A stretch of 64,000 nucleotides of DNA from CAYRUZ01 sp964427895 (GTDB lineage: Bacteria > Patescibacteriota > Gracilibacteria > Peribacterales > Peribacteraceae). The stretch is from assembly GCA_964427895.1 (NCBI GenBank), contig CAYRUZ010000003.1, forward strand, positions 49,296 to 113,295, given 5' to 3'. Position 1 is the stretch's first letter, and every line of letters begins with the position of its first letter. Both the position numbers and the translations under genes were made by a program. This document shows positions 50,395 to 59,314 of this stretch, one piece after another. The notes under the pieces were generated by a model that was not told where the DNA came from, did not search any database, and saw only the letters and a program-made list of their open reading frames with translations.

Positions 50395-50850
50395 TCACCA
50401 GGTGAGCATACACATCGAGCAACCCACGCCCTGCAACTCGGGATCGAATTCCTGACCGATATCGCATTCTTCGTATTGATCGAGCCTGCCGTTGCCGCAC
50501 TTATTGCCCGACGGTGGGGCATCTTCGCACGTCCTGGAGCAGGCGTATCCCTTCTTACCGTTGTTGCTGGCGAGATCGCACTCTTCTTCTTCCTCTACTT
50601 GCCCGTCGCCGCACACTGACCGAACCTCGCACTCGTCAGAACATGCGCTATTTTTCTTACCGTTCTTCCTTCCCAAATCGCATTCTTCGCCGGTTTCCAC
50701 TTTGGAGTTTCCGCAGCGCGGGGCGGCAGTGGCGAGCCGAATGGTTGCGGCCGATGATACGGAATTCAACGTGACCAACGCCGAACACAACAAGAGGGCG
50801 AAGGTACCCACGGAGATGATCGCTCCGGTCCGTACGACACGAGAGGTCAT
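50395..50850 (-). CDS. Secreted Cys-rich repeat protein (DUF4215-like)
   Basis: A protein of 151 residues with an N-terminal signal or anchor (about 8-34) and three repeats of the form CGNxxxExxEECDxG (RCGNSKVETGEECDLG; VCGDGQVEEEEECDLA; KCGNGRLDQYEECDIG), each followed by a Cys pair. This is the myxococcal-type cysteine-rich repeat, usually at the surface and disulfide-bonded, possibly calcium-binding. TACACT with a leader of about 30 nt lies upstream. It converges with the acyl-CoA synthetase gene. Confidence 0.75.
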   Translation of the reverse strand: MTSRVVRTGAIISVGTFALLLCSALVTLNSVSSAATIRLATAAPRCGNSKVETGEECDLGRKNGKKNSACSDECEVRSVCGDGQVEEEEECDLASNNGKKGYACSRTCEDAPPSGNKCGNGRLDQYEECDIGQEFDPELQGVGCSMCMLTW

Positions 50851-50898
50851 AGTGCGCTGCTTGGAAGAACGGACGTCAGTGTAACAAATCCGACGTTG

Positions 50899-52491
50899 TT
50901 ACGGCAATGTGACCGCATCGTCGACCGGGATTTCTGTTTCCACGCGCGTCCCGAGTCCGCCGCGGAGACTGGATTGCAGCGCGGCCCGGGCATCGCCCGC
51001 GAGACTGAGCGCAGCATACGCATCTTCCGCCGCTTCGGCGTACTGCTTGGCGGTGTATCGCGCCTTGGCGGAGGCGTAACGCGTATCCGCGTTCTGGAGC
51101 AACTCCGTCACCGACGCCAACGCCTGGGGCGTGAGGTTGCTCGACTGTGCGGAGATGTACCCTCGCACGTCGGCGATTGCGCGCTCGGCGTCGCTCATAG
51201 CCGACTGAGCCTGGCGGACATCGGATGAATCCACGGACGATGCGGCAACGGACACGCTGCTGCCGGAGCCGGCCACGCTCTCCGCTTCAACCAGCGCCTG
51301 CGCTTGAATCGCCAGATCGAGCGCCGACTTGGCGGTCGCCTCTGCGAGAGCATAGTTGCCGTCTTTGAGATGCCCCTGGGCGGTGAGAAGCGCATCGTAA
51401 GCGGCATTCACCAGCGTGAGCGAGCGAGCGACCTTGGACTCGTCCTTCGTGCGAATCACCGCGCGCGTCTGCGCGATGCGCTCGTTGGCCGAGGCGATGC
51501 GCAATTCGGCATCACCGCGCGCCACGGCCGGGATCTCACTGGACACCGCTTTCGCCGCCGTCTCGCTGGCGGAGGACGCAACGGTAGTGAGAATCATCTG
51601 CAATTGCGTCTGCAATTGGGCCTGGTCGTCGGACGGAATGGAGAGGAGCGCGGACTGGCGCGCACGCACGGTGTCCTCGAACTCCTTGCGCAGAGCCTGC
51701 TCCTTCGTGGAGCCTTCGTTGCGCCCCACTTCGCGGCGATCCTCTTCCGCGCTGGCGACATGCATAGCGAACCGGCGCAGCAGCTGATCACGGACGACCG
51801 GCGACAACTCGTTGCGGGCCGCCAAACCCTCGGCTTCCTGCAGGCGGCGCTCGGCCAACTTGGCATCCACGCGGGCACGCGATTCGGGAGACATAGCGAG
51901 CGACGTCTGGACTGCCTCGTTCACGTAAATCTTGATCGGATAGAGGAAATCGCCGGGCAAAGCGGATTCCGCGGCATAGGACGTAACGCCGCCGGCACAC
52001 ACGAGAACGAGGGCCGCGAACGACACAGTCAACGGCTTGAGAACGAATAGGAACTGGGAAAACCGATCCATGAATCCTGCGGATTCTTCCTGTTCGCTCC
52101 CCGCGGCTTTTACCGGATGATCGGACATGAAACTCTGCAGACGGGAGAACATCTCGTCTTTTTCCTCGGTGTTGAGCACGATCGATTCCGCCGAGCGCAA
52201 CGTATGCGATGTGGCATCCTCCGATACGGGGATGTGGGCGAAGCCGACCGAGCCCGCAAGCTCGCCCGCGATTGCCCGCTTCTCGTCGGGTGTGAGCCCG
52301 ATAGACTGAGCGGCGGCGAAGAACGACGTGAGTGCGCTATCCATCTGATCCCCTAGACGGACAGAATCGTCAACTCTTACGGATTCTCGCTCAAATTGGG
52401 CGAAAACAGCCGACAATGCGTCCCGTTTCTCAACGGACGTGAGACGAATCGACTGTGCCGACGCAAAGAATGACTCGACGGAGGTATCCAT
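50899..52491 (-). CDS. DUF5667-type membrane protein with three N-terminal repeats (probable anti-sigma factor)
   Basis: A protein of 530 residues. Cytoplasmic N-terminus with three repeats: SFFASAQSIRLTSVEK (7-22), SFFAAAQSIGLTPDEK (56-71) and TLRSAESIVLNTEEK (97-111). One membrane helix follows (about 150-170), then a DUF5667-like helical domain (LPGDFLYPIKIYVNEAVQTSL on, about 178-270) and a long coiled, Ala/Gln/Ser-rich extracytoplasmic part. The ATG overlaps the sigma stop as TAATG, so the two are coupled. I infer that the repeats each bind sigma factor. Confidence 0.75.
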   Translation of the reverse strand: MDTSVESFFASAQSIRLTSVEKRDALSAVFAQFERESVRVDDSVRLGDQMDSALTSFFAAAQSIGLTPDEKRAIAGELAGSVGFAHIPVSEDATSHTLRSAESIVLNTEEKDEMFSRLQSFMSDHPVKAAGSEQEESAGFMDRFSQFLFVLKPLTVSFAALVLVCAGGVTSYAAESALPGDFLYPIKIYVNEAVQTSLAMSPESRARVDAKLAERRLQEAEGLAARNELSPVVRDQLLRRFAMHVASAEEDRREVGRNEGSTKEQALRKEFEDTVRARQSALLSIPSDDQAQLQTQLQMILTTVASSASETAAKAVSSEIPAVARGDAELRIASANERIAQTRAVIRTKDESKVARSLTLVNAAYDALLTAQGHLKDGNYALAEATAKSALDLAIQAQALVEAESVAGSGSSVSVAASSVDSSDVRQAQSAMSDAERAIADVRGYISAQSSNLTPQALASVTELLQNADTRYASAKARYTAKQYAEAAEDAYAALSLAGDARAALQSSLRGGLGTRVETEIPVDDAVTLP

Positions 52492-53000
52492 TACTTCTTG
52501 ATGAATGACTTTAATTGCTTGAGACCGCGGTGGATCCGGACGGAGACGGTGTTGGCGGACTCGCCGATGATCTCGGCGATATCCGCGGGCGGGAGTCCGT
52601 CGATGTACCGCATCACGAGGATGTCACGGTACGGCTTGTCGATTTTGAGAAGCGTCTCGATGACCATGTGGCCATCAACCTTGTCTTGAATGTGCGGCGT
52701 CTCGTCGACACCTGGATCGAAACCCGCCTCCTGCAGCTGCTCGAGGCTCATCTCTTTCTTCTTGCGCACGCTGTCGACGATCAGGTTGTTCGCGACGCGA
52801 TAGAGGAAAGCACGGACGTTATCGATGTCGTTGCCAGCGGCGATGTACTCCCATGTACGCAGGAACGCCTCCTGCATCATCTCTTTGGCCAGCTCGCGCT
52901 GGAACAGGCGGAAATAACAGTGACGGAAGATGGCATCGGCATATTCCTCGTACGCTGCCGTGAAAGCTTCCTGTGCATCATCCGAAGCGCGGATATTCAT
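52491..53000 (-). CDS. ECF-type RNA polymerase sigma factor
   Basis: A protein of 169 residues from the ATG at 53000 (MNIRASDDAQEAF). Region 2: EEYADAIFRHCYFRLFQREL, MMQEAFLRTWEYIAAG, and VRAFLYRVANNLIVDSVRKKK. Region 4: IDKPYRDILVMRYIDGLPPADIAEIIGESANTVSVRIHRGLKQL. It is distinct from the sigma at 31.1 kb. TATGAT lies about 40 nt upstream. Forms a coupled pair with the downstream DUF5667 gene. Confidence 0.9.
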   Translation of the reverse strand: MNIRASDDAQEAFTAAYEEYADAIFRHCYFRLFQRELAKEMMQEAFLRTWEYIAAGNDIDNVRAFLYRVANNLIVDSVRKKKEMSLEQLQEAGFDPGVDETPHIQDKVDGHMVIETLLKIDKPYRDILVMRYIDGLPPADIAEIIGESANTVSVRIHRGLKQLKSFIKK

Positions 53001-53138
53001 GCGGTGCGTAGGGGAGAAGGCCAGATACTCTGGCGCCTGGGGTACATCATAGCAAGAGGAACAACGTGGGCGGGTACTTTTCCACGAGAAATTCGCGCGG
53101 CGCTGGGCGATTGCTTGCGACCGCCGCATGCCCGCGGG

Positions 53139-53144
53139 TAGGCT
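53139..53144 (+). promoter_or_regulatory. -10 box of the NIF3-like gene
   Basis: TAGGCT, 8 nt before the ATG at 53153. Confidence 0.4.
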
Positions 53145-53152
53145 GCGCAACC

Positions 53153-54112
53153 ATGAAACTCAAGACATTCTTCAAGAAGGCGGTCGATATCGGTATCTCC
53201 GCGGATCCGCGCCCGCGCAAACAGATCGAAAAATTGCTCAAGAAGCAGGCCGAAAGGGCCAAGAAGCTCGAGGGCAGGGAGAAAGAACTCTTCGACGAGG
53301 AGCGCACCTGGAATCCGTACAGCGACAGCCGCATCATCGCCGGAACCGGCGAGGAGGATGTGAAGACGTTCATGGTGGGCATCGATATCGAAACGCCGGA
53401 AGTGCTGCTCGCGCACGCTCTGCGCCAGCAGGGAACAAAAATCGACGCACTGCTCATCCACCATCCGGAGGGCCGCGCGCTGGGCGACTTGGACAAAGTG
53501 ATGGACATGCAAATCGACCTGCTCGGCTTGCACGGAGTGCCGGTGAACCACGCGGAAGCGCAGATGCGTCCGCGCATGGACCGCATCAAGCGCGCCATCC
53601 ACCCGGATAACCTCCTGCGCACCGAAACGGCTGCGAACCTGCTGGGCTTCCCGGCAGTGGTCTGCCACACCATCACGGACAACCTCGTGTGGAAGTACAT
53701 CGAGGAGGAGATTTGCTCGCGCGAGTACGACGACCTACAGAGCATCATCAACGCGCTGTTCGACGTCCCGGAATACGCGTACTACGCCAAGAAGGGCAAT
53801 CCCCCCCTCATCGTGTGCGGCAGCGGCAGCGGACGTCCGGGAAAAGTCGTCGCCACGGAATTCACGGGCGGCACCAACGGTCCGGAGGAATTCATCGAGA
53901 GCCAGGCGCGGGCGGGCGTGGGCACCATCCTCTCCATGCACGTACCGGAGAAGGCGTTGGAAGAAGCGAAAAAGCACCATGTGAACATGATCCAGTGCAG
54001 CCACATGGCATCCGATGCCTGCGGCATCAACTTGCTGCTCGACGCGATTTCCAAGGAGGAGAAGATCTCCACGGTGGATGCGTCCGGATTCGTCCGCATC
54101 AAGCGAAAGTAA
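53153..54112 (+). CDS. NIF3-like putative dinuclear-metal protein
   Basis: A protein of 319 residues. The order VGIDIETPEVLLAHALRQQG, DALLIHHPEG, VPVNHAEAQMRPRMDRIKRAIHPDN, VCHTITDNLVWKYIEEE and the C-terminal DACGINLLLDAI resembles NIF3 (NGG1p-interacting factor 3)-type proteins, which bind two metals and have no settled function. The N-terminal 50 residues are Lys-rich. The start is set by family-like MKLKTFFKKAVDIG and a TAGGCT box 8 nt upstream. Confidence 0.65.
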   Translation: MKLKTFFKKAVDIGISADPRPRKQIEKLLKKQAERAKKLEGREKELFDEERTWNPYSDSRIIAGTGEEDVKTFMVGIDIETPEVLLAHALRQQGTKIDALLIHHPEGRALGDLDKVMDMQIDLLGLHGVPVNHAEAQMRPRMDRIKRAIHPDNLLRTETAANLLGFPAVVCHTITDNLVWKYIEEEICSREYDDLQSIINALFDVPEYAYYAKKGNPPLIVCGSGSGRPGKVVATEFTGGTNGPEEFIESQARAGVGTILSMHVPEKALEEAKKHHVNMIQCSHMASDACGINLLLDAISKEEKISTVDASGFVRIKRK

Positions 54113-54202
54113 GCCTACGGCGGGGTTTTTGCTATACAATAAGGCTTCCACAGGTCACCCTCCACAGCTCCCCACGGCGTGGTAGGATGTCAGACCCCCC
54201 GT

Positions 54203-54955
54203 ATGTTCTCCCCGCTTCCCCTCCTCCAAACGGCCTGGGCCTTCTACCGCAAGCAGCCGGTACTGAATCAGGTGCTGCTGTGGCTGTTTTTCCTCCCGCT
54301 GCTGGGGATGCGCATCCTGAGCGCGTTGATGGAGGACAATCCGCTGAGCGCATGGCCCGTGGTGACGCCGGGGCCCGGCATCTCGCTCCTCGTCGGCCTT
54401 GCGTCGTTGCTGCTCGGCATTCTTCTGACGTGGGGCATGGCATGCGTGCTGCTCATCAGCAAGCGCCTCATCAAGAGCCCGGCGGGACGCAGCCGCACAT
54501 CGTTCCGCGCCGTGCGGCAGCAAGCACTGCCATTCGTGGTTCCGCTTATCCTCAGCAATATCCTCCGCACCGTTCTCACGCTGCTCTGGTCGTTGCTCCT
54601 GATCGTTCCGGGCATCGTCTTTTTCCTTCGTAGCAGCCTGTATTCCGTTGCCGTCGTGTGTGAGAAGAAGCTGTACCGATCGTCCTTTGATCGCAGCAAA
54701 GAATTGATGAAAGGACGCGTGCCGCAAGTCATTCTGACCTTGCTGCTCCTGGGCTGTTGCACGTTCCTGCCGGGAGCGCTGCTCTCGGGCATCGTGGCGG
54801 CAATCATCAGTCTCATCGACATGCGTTTCCTGCCCATCGCGGACGCAGTGGACAGCGCCTGCTTGGCATTCTCGCTGCTGCTCTTCATGCTCGCCACGGT
54901 CGAGCTGTACGCCAAACTCCTGAAGGGCCACAAGGCCGAAGTGGACGACGATTAA
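54203..54955 (+). CDS. Integral membrane protein (DUF975/YciC-like)
   Basis: A protein of 250 residues with about six hydrophobic segments (LLWLFFLPLLGMRIL; LLVGLASLLLGILLTWG; LILSNILRTVLTLLWSLLLIVPGIVFFL; VILTLLLLGCCTFL; LAFSLLLFMLATVEL). The pattern of paired helices with IVPGIVFFLRSSLYSVAVVCE and SKELMKGRV resembles membrane proteins of the glycerophosphoryl-diester/YciC type, function unknown. Its stop overlaps that of the converging phosphatase gene in TTAA (54952-54955). Confidence 0.65.
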   Translation: MFSPLPLLQTAWAFYRKQPVLNQVLLWLFFLPLLGMRILSALMEDNPLSAWPVVTPGPGISLLVGLASLLLGILLTWGMACVLLISKRLIKSPAGRSRTSFRAVRQQALPFVVPLILSNILRTVLTLLWSLLLIVPGIVFFLRSSLYSVAVVCEKKLYRSSFDRSKELMKGRVPQVILTLLLLGCCTFLPGALLSGIVAAIISLIDMRFLPIADAVDSACLAFSLLLFMLATVELYAKLLKGHKAEVDDD

Positions 54956-55569
54956 TGCCCGCGCGGATGAGCGAGCCCTGCGGGGTAGAGCACCACGTTT
55001 TGTCGAACGACGCGCGGCGGAGGATCTACATGGATTTCATTCATGCAGCCGATCGTCTGCTTGAGTGCGCCAGCTCCGATACCCGCAATGCTGCGGAGAA
55101 TGACTGCGTTGGTTATGCCATGAGCAACCACCGCAATGCGCTCTTCCGGACGCACGAGCACATCGGCCCAGCCCGCCATGACGCGCTGCTGATAGACATC
55201 GGCATTTTCCAGACCAGGAAAGAGTCCGCAGAGCGGGTTGAGGACAAATTGTCGAGCTGCCTCCGGATGCGCCGCATTCACCTCCACTAGCGGCTGCCCT
55301 TCCCACTTTCCCAGATGCATTTCTTTGAGGCGCTCATCGCGGTGATGTGTGATGCCATAAACCTCTTTGGAGCGTTCACCGACGAAATCCGAGCGCTTGA
55401 GACCCGTCGTGATCACCGCCTGAACCCCTGCAGCGACAATGAACCGCAGATTTTCCAGCGACATGATTTCGCCATTTGGCGACAACAAACAATCCGTCGA
55501 ACCGCCACGTAGACGATCGCAGTAAGCATCCTCCACTTCGCCATGGCGAAAGAGATAGATCGTCTTCAT
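54952..55569 (-). CDS. Histidine phosphatase superfamily protein
   Basis: A protein of 205 residues: TIYLFRHGEVED (His8), LSPNGEIMSLENL, LKRSDFVGER, the acidic LGKWEGQPLVEV and the second His in VVAHGITNAVIL. Related in fold to the protein at 37.3 kb. Substrate unknown. It follows rplT on the same strand by 15 nt. Confidence 0.82.
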   Translation of the reverse strand: MKTIYLFRHGEVEDAYCDRLRGGSTDCLLSPNGEIMSLENLRFIVAAGVQAVITTGLKRSDFVGERSKEVYGITHHRDERLKEMHLGKWEGQPLVEVNAAHPEAARQFVLNPLCGLFPGLENADVYQQRVMAGWADVLVRPEERIAVVAHGITNAVILRSIAGIGAGALKQTIGCMNEIHVDPPPRVVRQNVVLYPAGLAHPRGH

Positions 55570-55584
55570 GAATGGACGAGGCAA

Positions 55585-55929
55585 TTAGGCCTTCACCTTC
55601 TCGAGAACCTTGGCGAAGGCGGCGGGCTCGCGGACGGCGAGCTCGGAGAGAGCCTTGCGATCGAGGCCGATCTTGTGGGTCTTGAGCCCCTTGATGAACG
55701 CGGAGTAGCTCATGCCCTGCTCGCGGACGGCGGCGCTGAGGCGCGTGATCCAGAGCGCGCGGAAATTGCGCTTCTTCTTGCGGCGATCCTTGTACGCGTG
55801 CTGACCTGCCTTGATGATGGCCTCCTTCGCCTTGCGGGTCGTCGAGCGGCGCAGGCCCATGAAGCCCTTTGTGCGCGAGCGCAGCTTCTTGTGACGACGA
55901 TGACGGTGGATACCTCGCTTAACACGCAT
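55585..55929 (-). CDS. rplT: Ribosomal protein L20
   Basis: A protein of 114 residues, basic, with the L20 signature HKKLRSRTKGFMGLRRSTTRKAKEAI and DRRKKKRNFRALWITRLSAAVR. It binds 23S rRNA early in 50S assembly. It follows rpmI (L35) by 18 nt, the conserved order, but infC is separated from them by a gene on the other strand. Confidence 0.97.
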   Translation of the reverse strand: MRVKRGIHRHRRHKKLRSRTKGFMGLRRSTTRKAKEAIIKAGQHAYKDRRKKKRNFRALWITRLSAAVREQGMSYSAFIKGLKTHKIGLDRKALSELAVREPAAFAKVLEKVKA

Positions 55930-55947
55930 GGGAACGAAGGGGAGGGA

Positions 55948-56142
55948 TCAGAGGTTCGGAAGCAGACCGCGCAAGGCGCGCTGGTCGCGGGGGTGAGACA
56001 TGAGCGTGCGCTTCTGACGCTTGCTGCGCTTGCTCTTCTGCATCAACAGGTGGTTGCGGCTGTTGCGCTTGAGCGCAAAGCGGCCGGAGCCGGTCTTTCG
56101 GACCCGCTTCTTGGCGCCGCTGTGGGACTTCATCTTCGGCAT
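55948..56142 (-). CDS. rpmI: Ribosomal protein L35
   Basis: A protein of 64 residues, MPKMKSHSGAKKRVRKTGSG then LKRNSRNHLLMQKSKRSKRQKR, the standard L35 sequence. The start at 56142 is fixed by MPKMK. TATACT lies 9 nt upstream on the minus strand. First gene of the rpmI-rplT unit. Confidence 0.97.
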   Translation of the reverse strand: MPKMKSHSGAKKRVRKTGSGRFALKRNSRNHLLMQKSKRSKRQKRTLMSHPRDQRALRGLLPNL

Positions 56143-56271
56143 GGGACGCGGAGTATAGGGAGAAGGCGCGCAAATGCAAAGTGGATTTGGCGCGCGTGGA
56201 CCAAGTCTACCAATGCCCCAGAACAAGGAAAAGACCAGAAGATACTGCGTGCGAAGGCAAAAGTACTGGGT

Positions 56272-56277
56272 TAGGAT
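56272..56277 (+). promoter_or_regulatory. -10 box, leaderless geometry (gene at 56284)
   Basis: TAGGAT followed by exactly 6 nt and the ATG. Confidence 0.55.
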
Positions 56278-56283
56278 GCAAAT

Positions 56284-57174
56284 ATGCGTTTCAGTGCATG
56301 GATAGGGCTTTCTGCGGCAACCGGGCTCATTCCCTTCATCCTAGCGGGAGCCTGGATGGCCGCGACGGCTTCGTCCAGCGCGCCCAAAACGATCGATTTA
56401 AGCCTCGGAATGTCCGGACCGGTCGTCATCAAAGCCGGTATGACGGCCCGCTATAAGTTCACGATCAAGAACAAGAACACTGCCTACTCCGGGCCAGTTA
56501 GCCTCAATCTGACCATCCCAGCCAGTTACAAACTGACGTTTTCGTCGTACGTCACCTGTAATCGTCGCAACGAGGAATCGCTCGACTGCCAGGTCCGCAA
56601 CGTGTCGGCGGAAGAGGCGACCATCAACATGAATTTCACGGTGGCGGATACCATCACGTGCACGAACAGCGGATCGCTGATCGCACGCATTTGGGCGCCG
56701 GGCGACACCAACCAGAAGAACAACGAAGTATCGCGGACGCTCGACTACAACTGCCTGTCCCCCGATGCAGATCTCTCCATTTCGCTGACGGGCGCCCAGA
56801 GCGTGCGGCAAGGCAGTAAGTTGACGTACACGGTTAAGCTGAAGAATAACGGGCTCGCGGCGGCGGAAAACGTCCGGTTGAAAGGCAGCATAGCCGGCTC
56901 ATCCCTCACCACGTCTACGGGATCGTGCGTTGGCGGGGCGGCCAACACGGTGCAATCGGGGGACGTGCGATATCCGCTCACTGTCGTCGGGTGCTTCTTC
57001 GACGAAATACCGTCTTTGGCTACCAAGACCTTCACGCTCTCCATGACGGCTCCAACCGTGAGGATGGGCAATACATGTCACGACAAGGAGATTACGCAAG
57101 CCATGAACATCGTCGCAGATCCCAAGTGGCCGGCGGAACAAGCCTCGTATAAAACGAAGATGGTGTGCCCGTGA
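56284..57174 (+). CDS. Secreted protein with two DUF11/CARDB-like beta domains
   Basis: A protein of 296 residues with an N-terminal signal or anchor helix (about 5-30). Two Ig-like units follow: LSLGMSGPVVIKAGMTARYKFTIKNKN... (about 38-150) and DLSISLTGAQSVRQGSKLTYTVKLKNNG... (about 162-290), the second with the SQGSxLTYTVTVxNxG pattern of DUF11. Eight or so cysteines suggest disulfides. It lies between infC and rpmI-rplT on the opposite strand, splitting the usual operon. Its stop adjoins the infC stop (57174/57175). Confidence 0.7.
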   Translation: MRFSAWIGLSAATGLIPFILAGAWMAATASSSAPKTIDLSLGMSGPVVIKAGMTARYKFTIKNKNTAYSGPVSLNLTIPASYKLTFSSYVTCNRRNEESLDCQVRNVSAEEATINMNFTVADTITCTNSGSLIARIWAPGDTNQKNNEVSRTLDYNCLSPDADLSISLTGAQSVRQGSKLTYTVKLKNNGLAAAENVRLKGSIAGSSLTTSTGSCVGGAANTVQSGDVRYPLTVVGCFFDEIPSLATKTFTLSMTAPTVRMGNTCHDKEITQAMNIVADPKWPAEQASYKTKMVCP

Positions 57175-57720
57175 TCAGGACCGCTTCGGACGCACGATCG
57201 CGAAGAAGCTCGTACCCTGGGCTTTCACGTCCTGTTCGATTTCCGACACGTCCGCGAGGGACACGACGAGCTGCTTGAGCTTGTCGATGGCGTATTGCTT
57301 GTTCGTCAGCTCGCGGCCGCGCAGGCGCACGACGAACTTCACCAGATCGCGCTCGGAGAGGAATTCCCGTGCGCGCTCCAGAAGACGCTCAAGATCGTGT
57401 TTTTCCGTACGGAACCCGAAGCGCAGCATCTTCACTTCCGTCTGCTTACTGTGCGCCTTCTGTTTCTTCTCCTTTTTTTGCAGCTGGTACATGAAGTGTC
57501 CGATGTCCCCGATCTTCACGACCGGCGGCACCGCCTTCGGCGAAACCTCGATCAAATCGAGCTCGGCCTGCTGGGCGCGCTCCAATGCCTGGGCGATCGT
57601 GAGGGTCTCAGCGGCTCCTTCATCGCTGATGAGCAAGACCGTGGGAACCGTGATCTGGGCATTGATGCGGGGACGCTTCTCCAGTTTCGCAGGGGTCGAG
57701 AACCGTGATCGTTGTCGCAA
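57175..57720 (-). CDS. infC: Translation initiation factor IF-3
   Basis: A protein of 181 residues: N-terminal domain KRPRINAQI...TLTIAQALERAQQAELDLIEVSPKAVPPVVKIGD, Lys-rich linker QKKEKKQKAHSKQ, C-terminal domain VKMLRFGFRTEKHDLERLLERAREFL...KFVVRLRGRELTNK. The only suitable start is TTG at 57720. Rare start codons on infC are known to allow autoregulation in E. coli (AUU there). The leader is C/T-rich with no Shine-Dalgarno site; TACATT lies 34 nt upstream. Confidence 0.93.
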   Translation of the reverse strand: MRQRSRFSTPAKLEKRPRINAQITVPTVLLISDEGAAETLTIAQALERAQQAELDLIEVSPKAVPPVVKIGDIGHFMYQLQKKEKKQKAHSKQTEVKMLRFGFRTEKHDLERLLERAREFLSERDLVKFVVRLRGRELTNKQYAIDKLKQLVVSLADVSEIEQDVKAQGTSFFAIVRPKRS

Positions 57721-57806
57721 AGGAAGTGAGGTGGAAGGGAAAAAAGACCTCTGGAATGTAACGGAAATATGACGAAAGAGTCAATCGGGCCGGCCCTGTT
57801 CCGCCA

Positions 57807-58685
57807 TTATTCTTGTCCGCGGGAGTACGCCATCAGGCGCAGGGAGAGGCGCGTCGATCCGTCATCCAGCGTCTCGATGGTGCTCTTGTCCACGGTCAGC
57901 AGGCGAAGCGGCCAGAGTCCCCGCTCTTCGAGCGCGAGACCGAACGCGCCGCCGAGGAGGTAGCGCGCTTGCACGAGGCGCGACGACCCGAGAATCGTCT
58001 GGAGGCGATGCAGGAACTCCGGTGCGGAGAAGGACTTGGCCAATTGGTCCTCATAGCGCTCCGGCGTGCGGCAGTACGACAGCAAGCTGGTGGAGAGGAA
58101 CTGCTCAAGCGCGGTCACGGCGGTGGGATTCTCCTCCTCCGTCGTGGTCAGGAGGCGGTCGAGCTCGGACGGCGTGAGCGCGTCGGCGACCGTGAGGTAA
58201 CCCGCCATGTCGACGAACAGCGAGACGATGCGCATCCCCTCCGCGTCACCCGTGAAACTCACGCTCAGCGGAATGGCGGAAAGACCGTCGAGTCCGGGCA
58301 TGTCGGTCGACTGCGGATCGCCGACCTGCACGGTCGACATGTTCGTGATGTGACCGTCCGCAGACAGCTGGTCCTGCAACGCCTCGAAAGCGCCGAGCAG
58401 GGACTGGAGCGAGGACGATTCGGGCAGTACATGCTCGTGGAGCTGCTCTTCGGCCGGCGTCGTGCGGACGGCGGCTTGTAGATCGGCGACTTCGAGCTGT
58501 GCGCGAAGCACCGTGAGGCGATCGCGGAGGATGGGCAGGCGTTGCGCGACCGGCAGAAGCTCGCGCGTGCGTCGCACCTCTGTCGCATGATCGGCGATGA
58601 GGAACATGGCGAGCATGGTCAGCACCGTCCCGCCGGCGAGGGCGAAGGACGAGAGGAAGACCCGGCGGGGAGCATGAGTGGTCAT
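57807..58685 (-). CDS. PilO-like single-pass membrane protein
   Basis: A protein of 292 residues: short cytoplasmic N-terminus, one membrane helix (about 10-30, LSSFALAGGTVLTMLAMFLIA), a coiled-coil (about 35-110) and an alpha/beta domain with LSAIPLSVSFTGDAEGMRIVSLFVDMAGYLTV (about 135-165), which resembles the ferredoxin-like part of type IV pilus PilO. The C-terminal 120 residues are extra. Its ATG overlaps the preceding stop as ATGA. The pilus assignment rests on this architecture only. Confidence 0.5.
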   Translation of the reverse strand: MTTHAPRRVFLSSFALAGGTVLTMLAMFLIADHATEVRRTRELLPVAQRLPILRDRLTVLRAQLEVADLQAAVRTTPAEEQLHEHVLPESSSLQSLLGAFEALQDQLSADGHITNMSTVQVGDPQSTDMPGLDGLSAIPLSVSFTGDAEGMRIVSLFVDMAGYLTVADALTPSELDRLLTTTEEENPTAVTALEQFLSTSLLSYCRTPERYEDQLAKSFSAPEFLHRLQTILGSSRLVQARYLLGGAFGLALEERGLWPLRLLTVDKSTIETLDDGSTRLSLRLMAYSRGQE

Positions 58686-59314
58686 TGGTCGATGGAAGCG
58701 GTCGTATCGGTGTTGCCGAGGACGAAGTTGAAGGAGAACGGCGAATGGAATCCGATGCCCGGCTCATCCTCGCGGACGAATGCGGGCGTCTGGAGCGCAT
58801 GTACCGACGGATTGGCGCGCAGAAGATCCACGAACTGGGCCAGGACCGTCATGCTGCGCGATCCCACGCCGCGCACGTCGCCGTGAACACTCACTTCCCC
58901 CGTCGTGGCATCGACACGGATGTGCTGGAAGACGATGCCCTCGAGAGGAGGATCCGCCTGGTCGATCGCCTTCTGGATGAAGGCCTGCACCTCGAGCGGC
59001 GTCATCAGCGTGCGCTTGTATTCCTTGAGCGTGTCGTACGACGCGTCGCGCACCGGGCGCACGAGATCCGCGCGGCGCTGTTCGGCCGCGGCGATGTCGT
59101 CATTGATGCGCTGCTCGACATCCGCCAACTGGTCGGACTGCAGCGGTTCGCCTTCCACGTTGATGCGGGTGAGGCGCGGAAGCAGCTCGGCGCGGGAGAC
59201 GACGAGCAGGCCGCTGAGCACCAGGCCGAAGAGGAAGAACGGCACGCCCGAGCGGACGATGACGTCATTGATCGTACGAGCCGGAGTGATGGGTGTCTGT
59301 GTGTATTGGTCCAT
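58682..59314 (-). CDS. PilN/PilO-like single-pass membrane protein
   Basis: A protein of 210 residues: membrane helix at about 24-40 (VPFFLFGLVLSGLLVVS), a coiled-coil (about 58-100) and a beta-alpha domain (GIVFQHIRVDATTGEVSVHGDVRGVGSRSMTVLAQFVDLLRAN, about 122-165) like that of pilus or type II secretion inner-membrane proteins. Coupled to the next gene by ATGA. TATACT lies 12 nt upstream. No other pilus genes are in the window. Confidence 0.5.
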   Translation of the reverse strand: MDQYTQTPITPARTINDVIVRSGVPFFLFGLVLSGLLVVSRAELLPRLTRINVEGEPLQSDQLADVEQRINDDIAAAEQRRADLVRPVRDASYDTLKEYKRTLMTPLEVQAFIQKAIDQADPPLEGIVFQHIRVDATTGEVSVHGDVRGVGSRSMTVLAQFVDLLRANPSVHALQTPAFVREDEPGIGFHSPFSFNFVLGNTDTTASIDQ

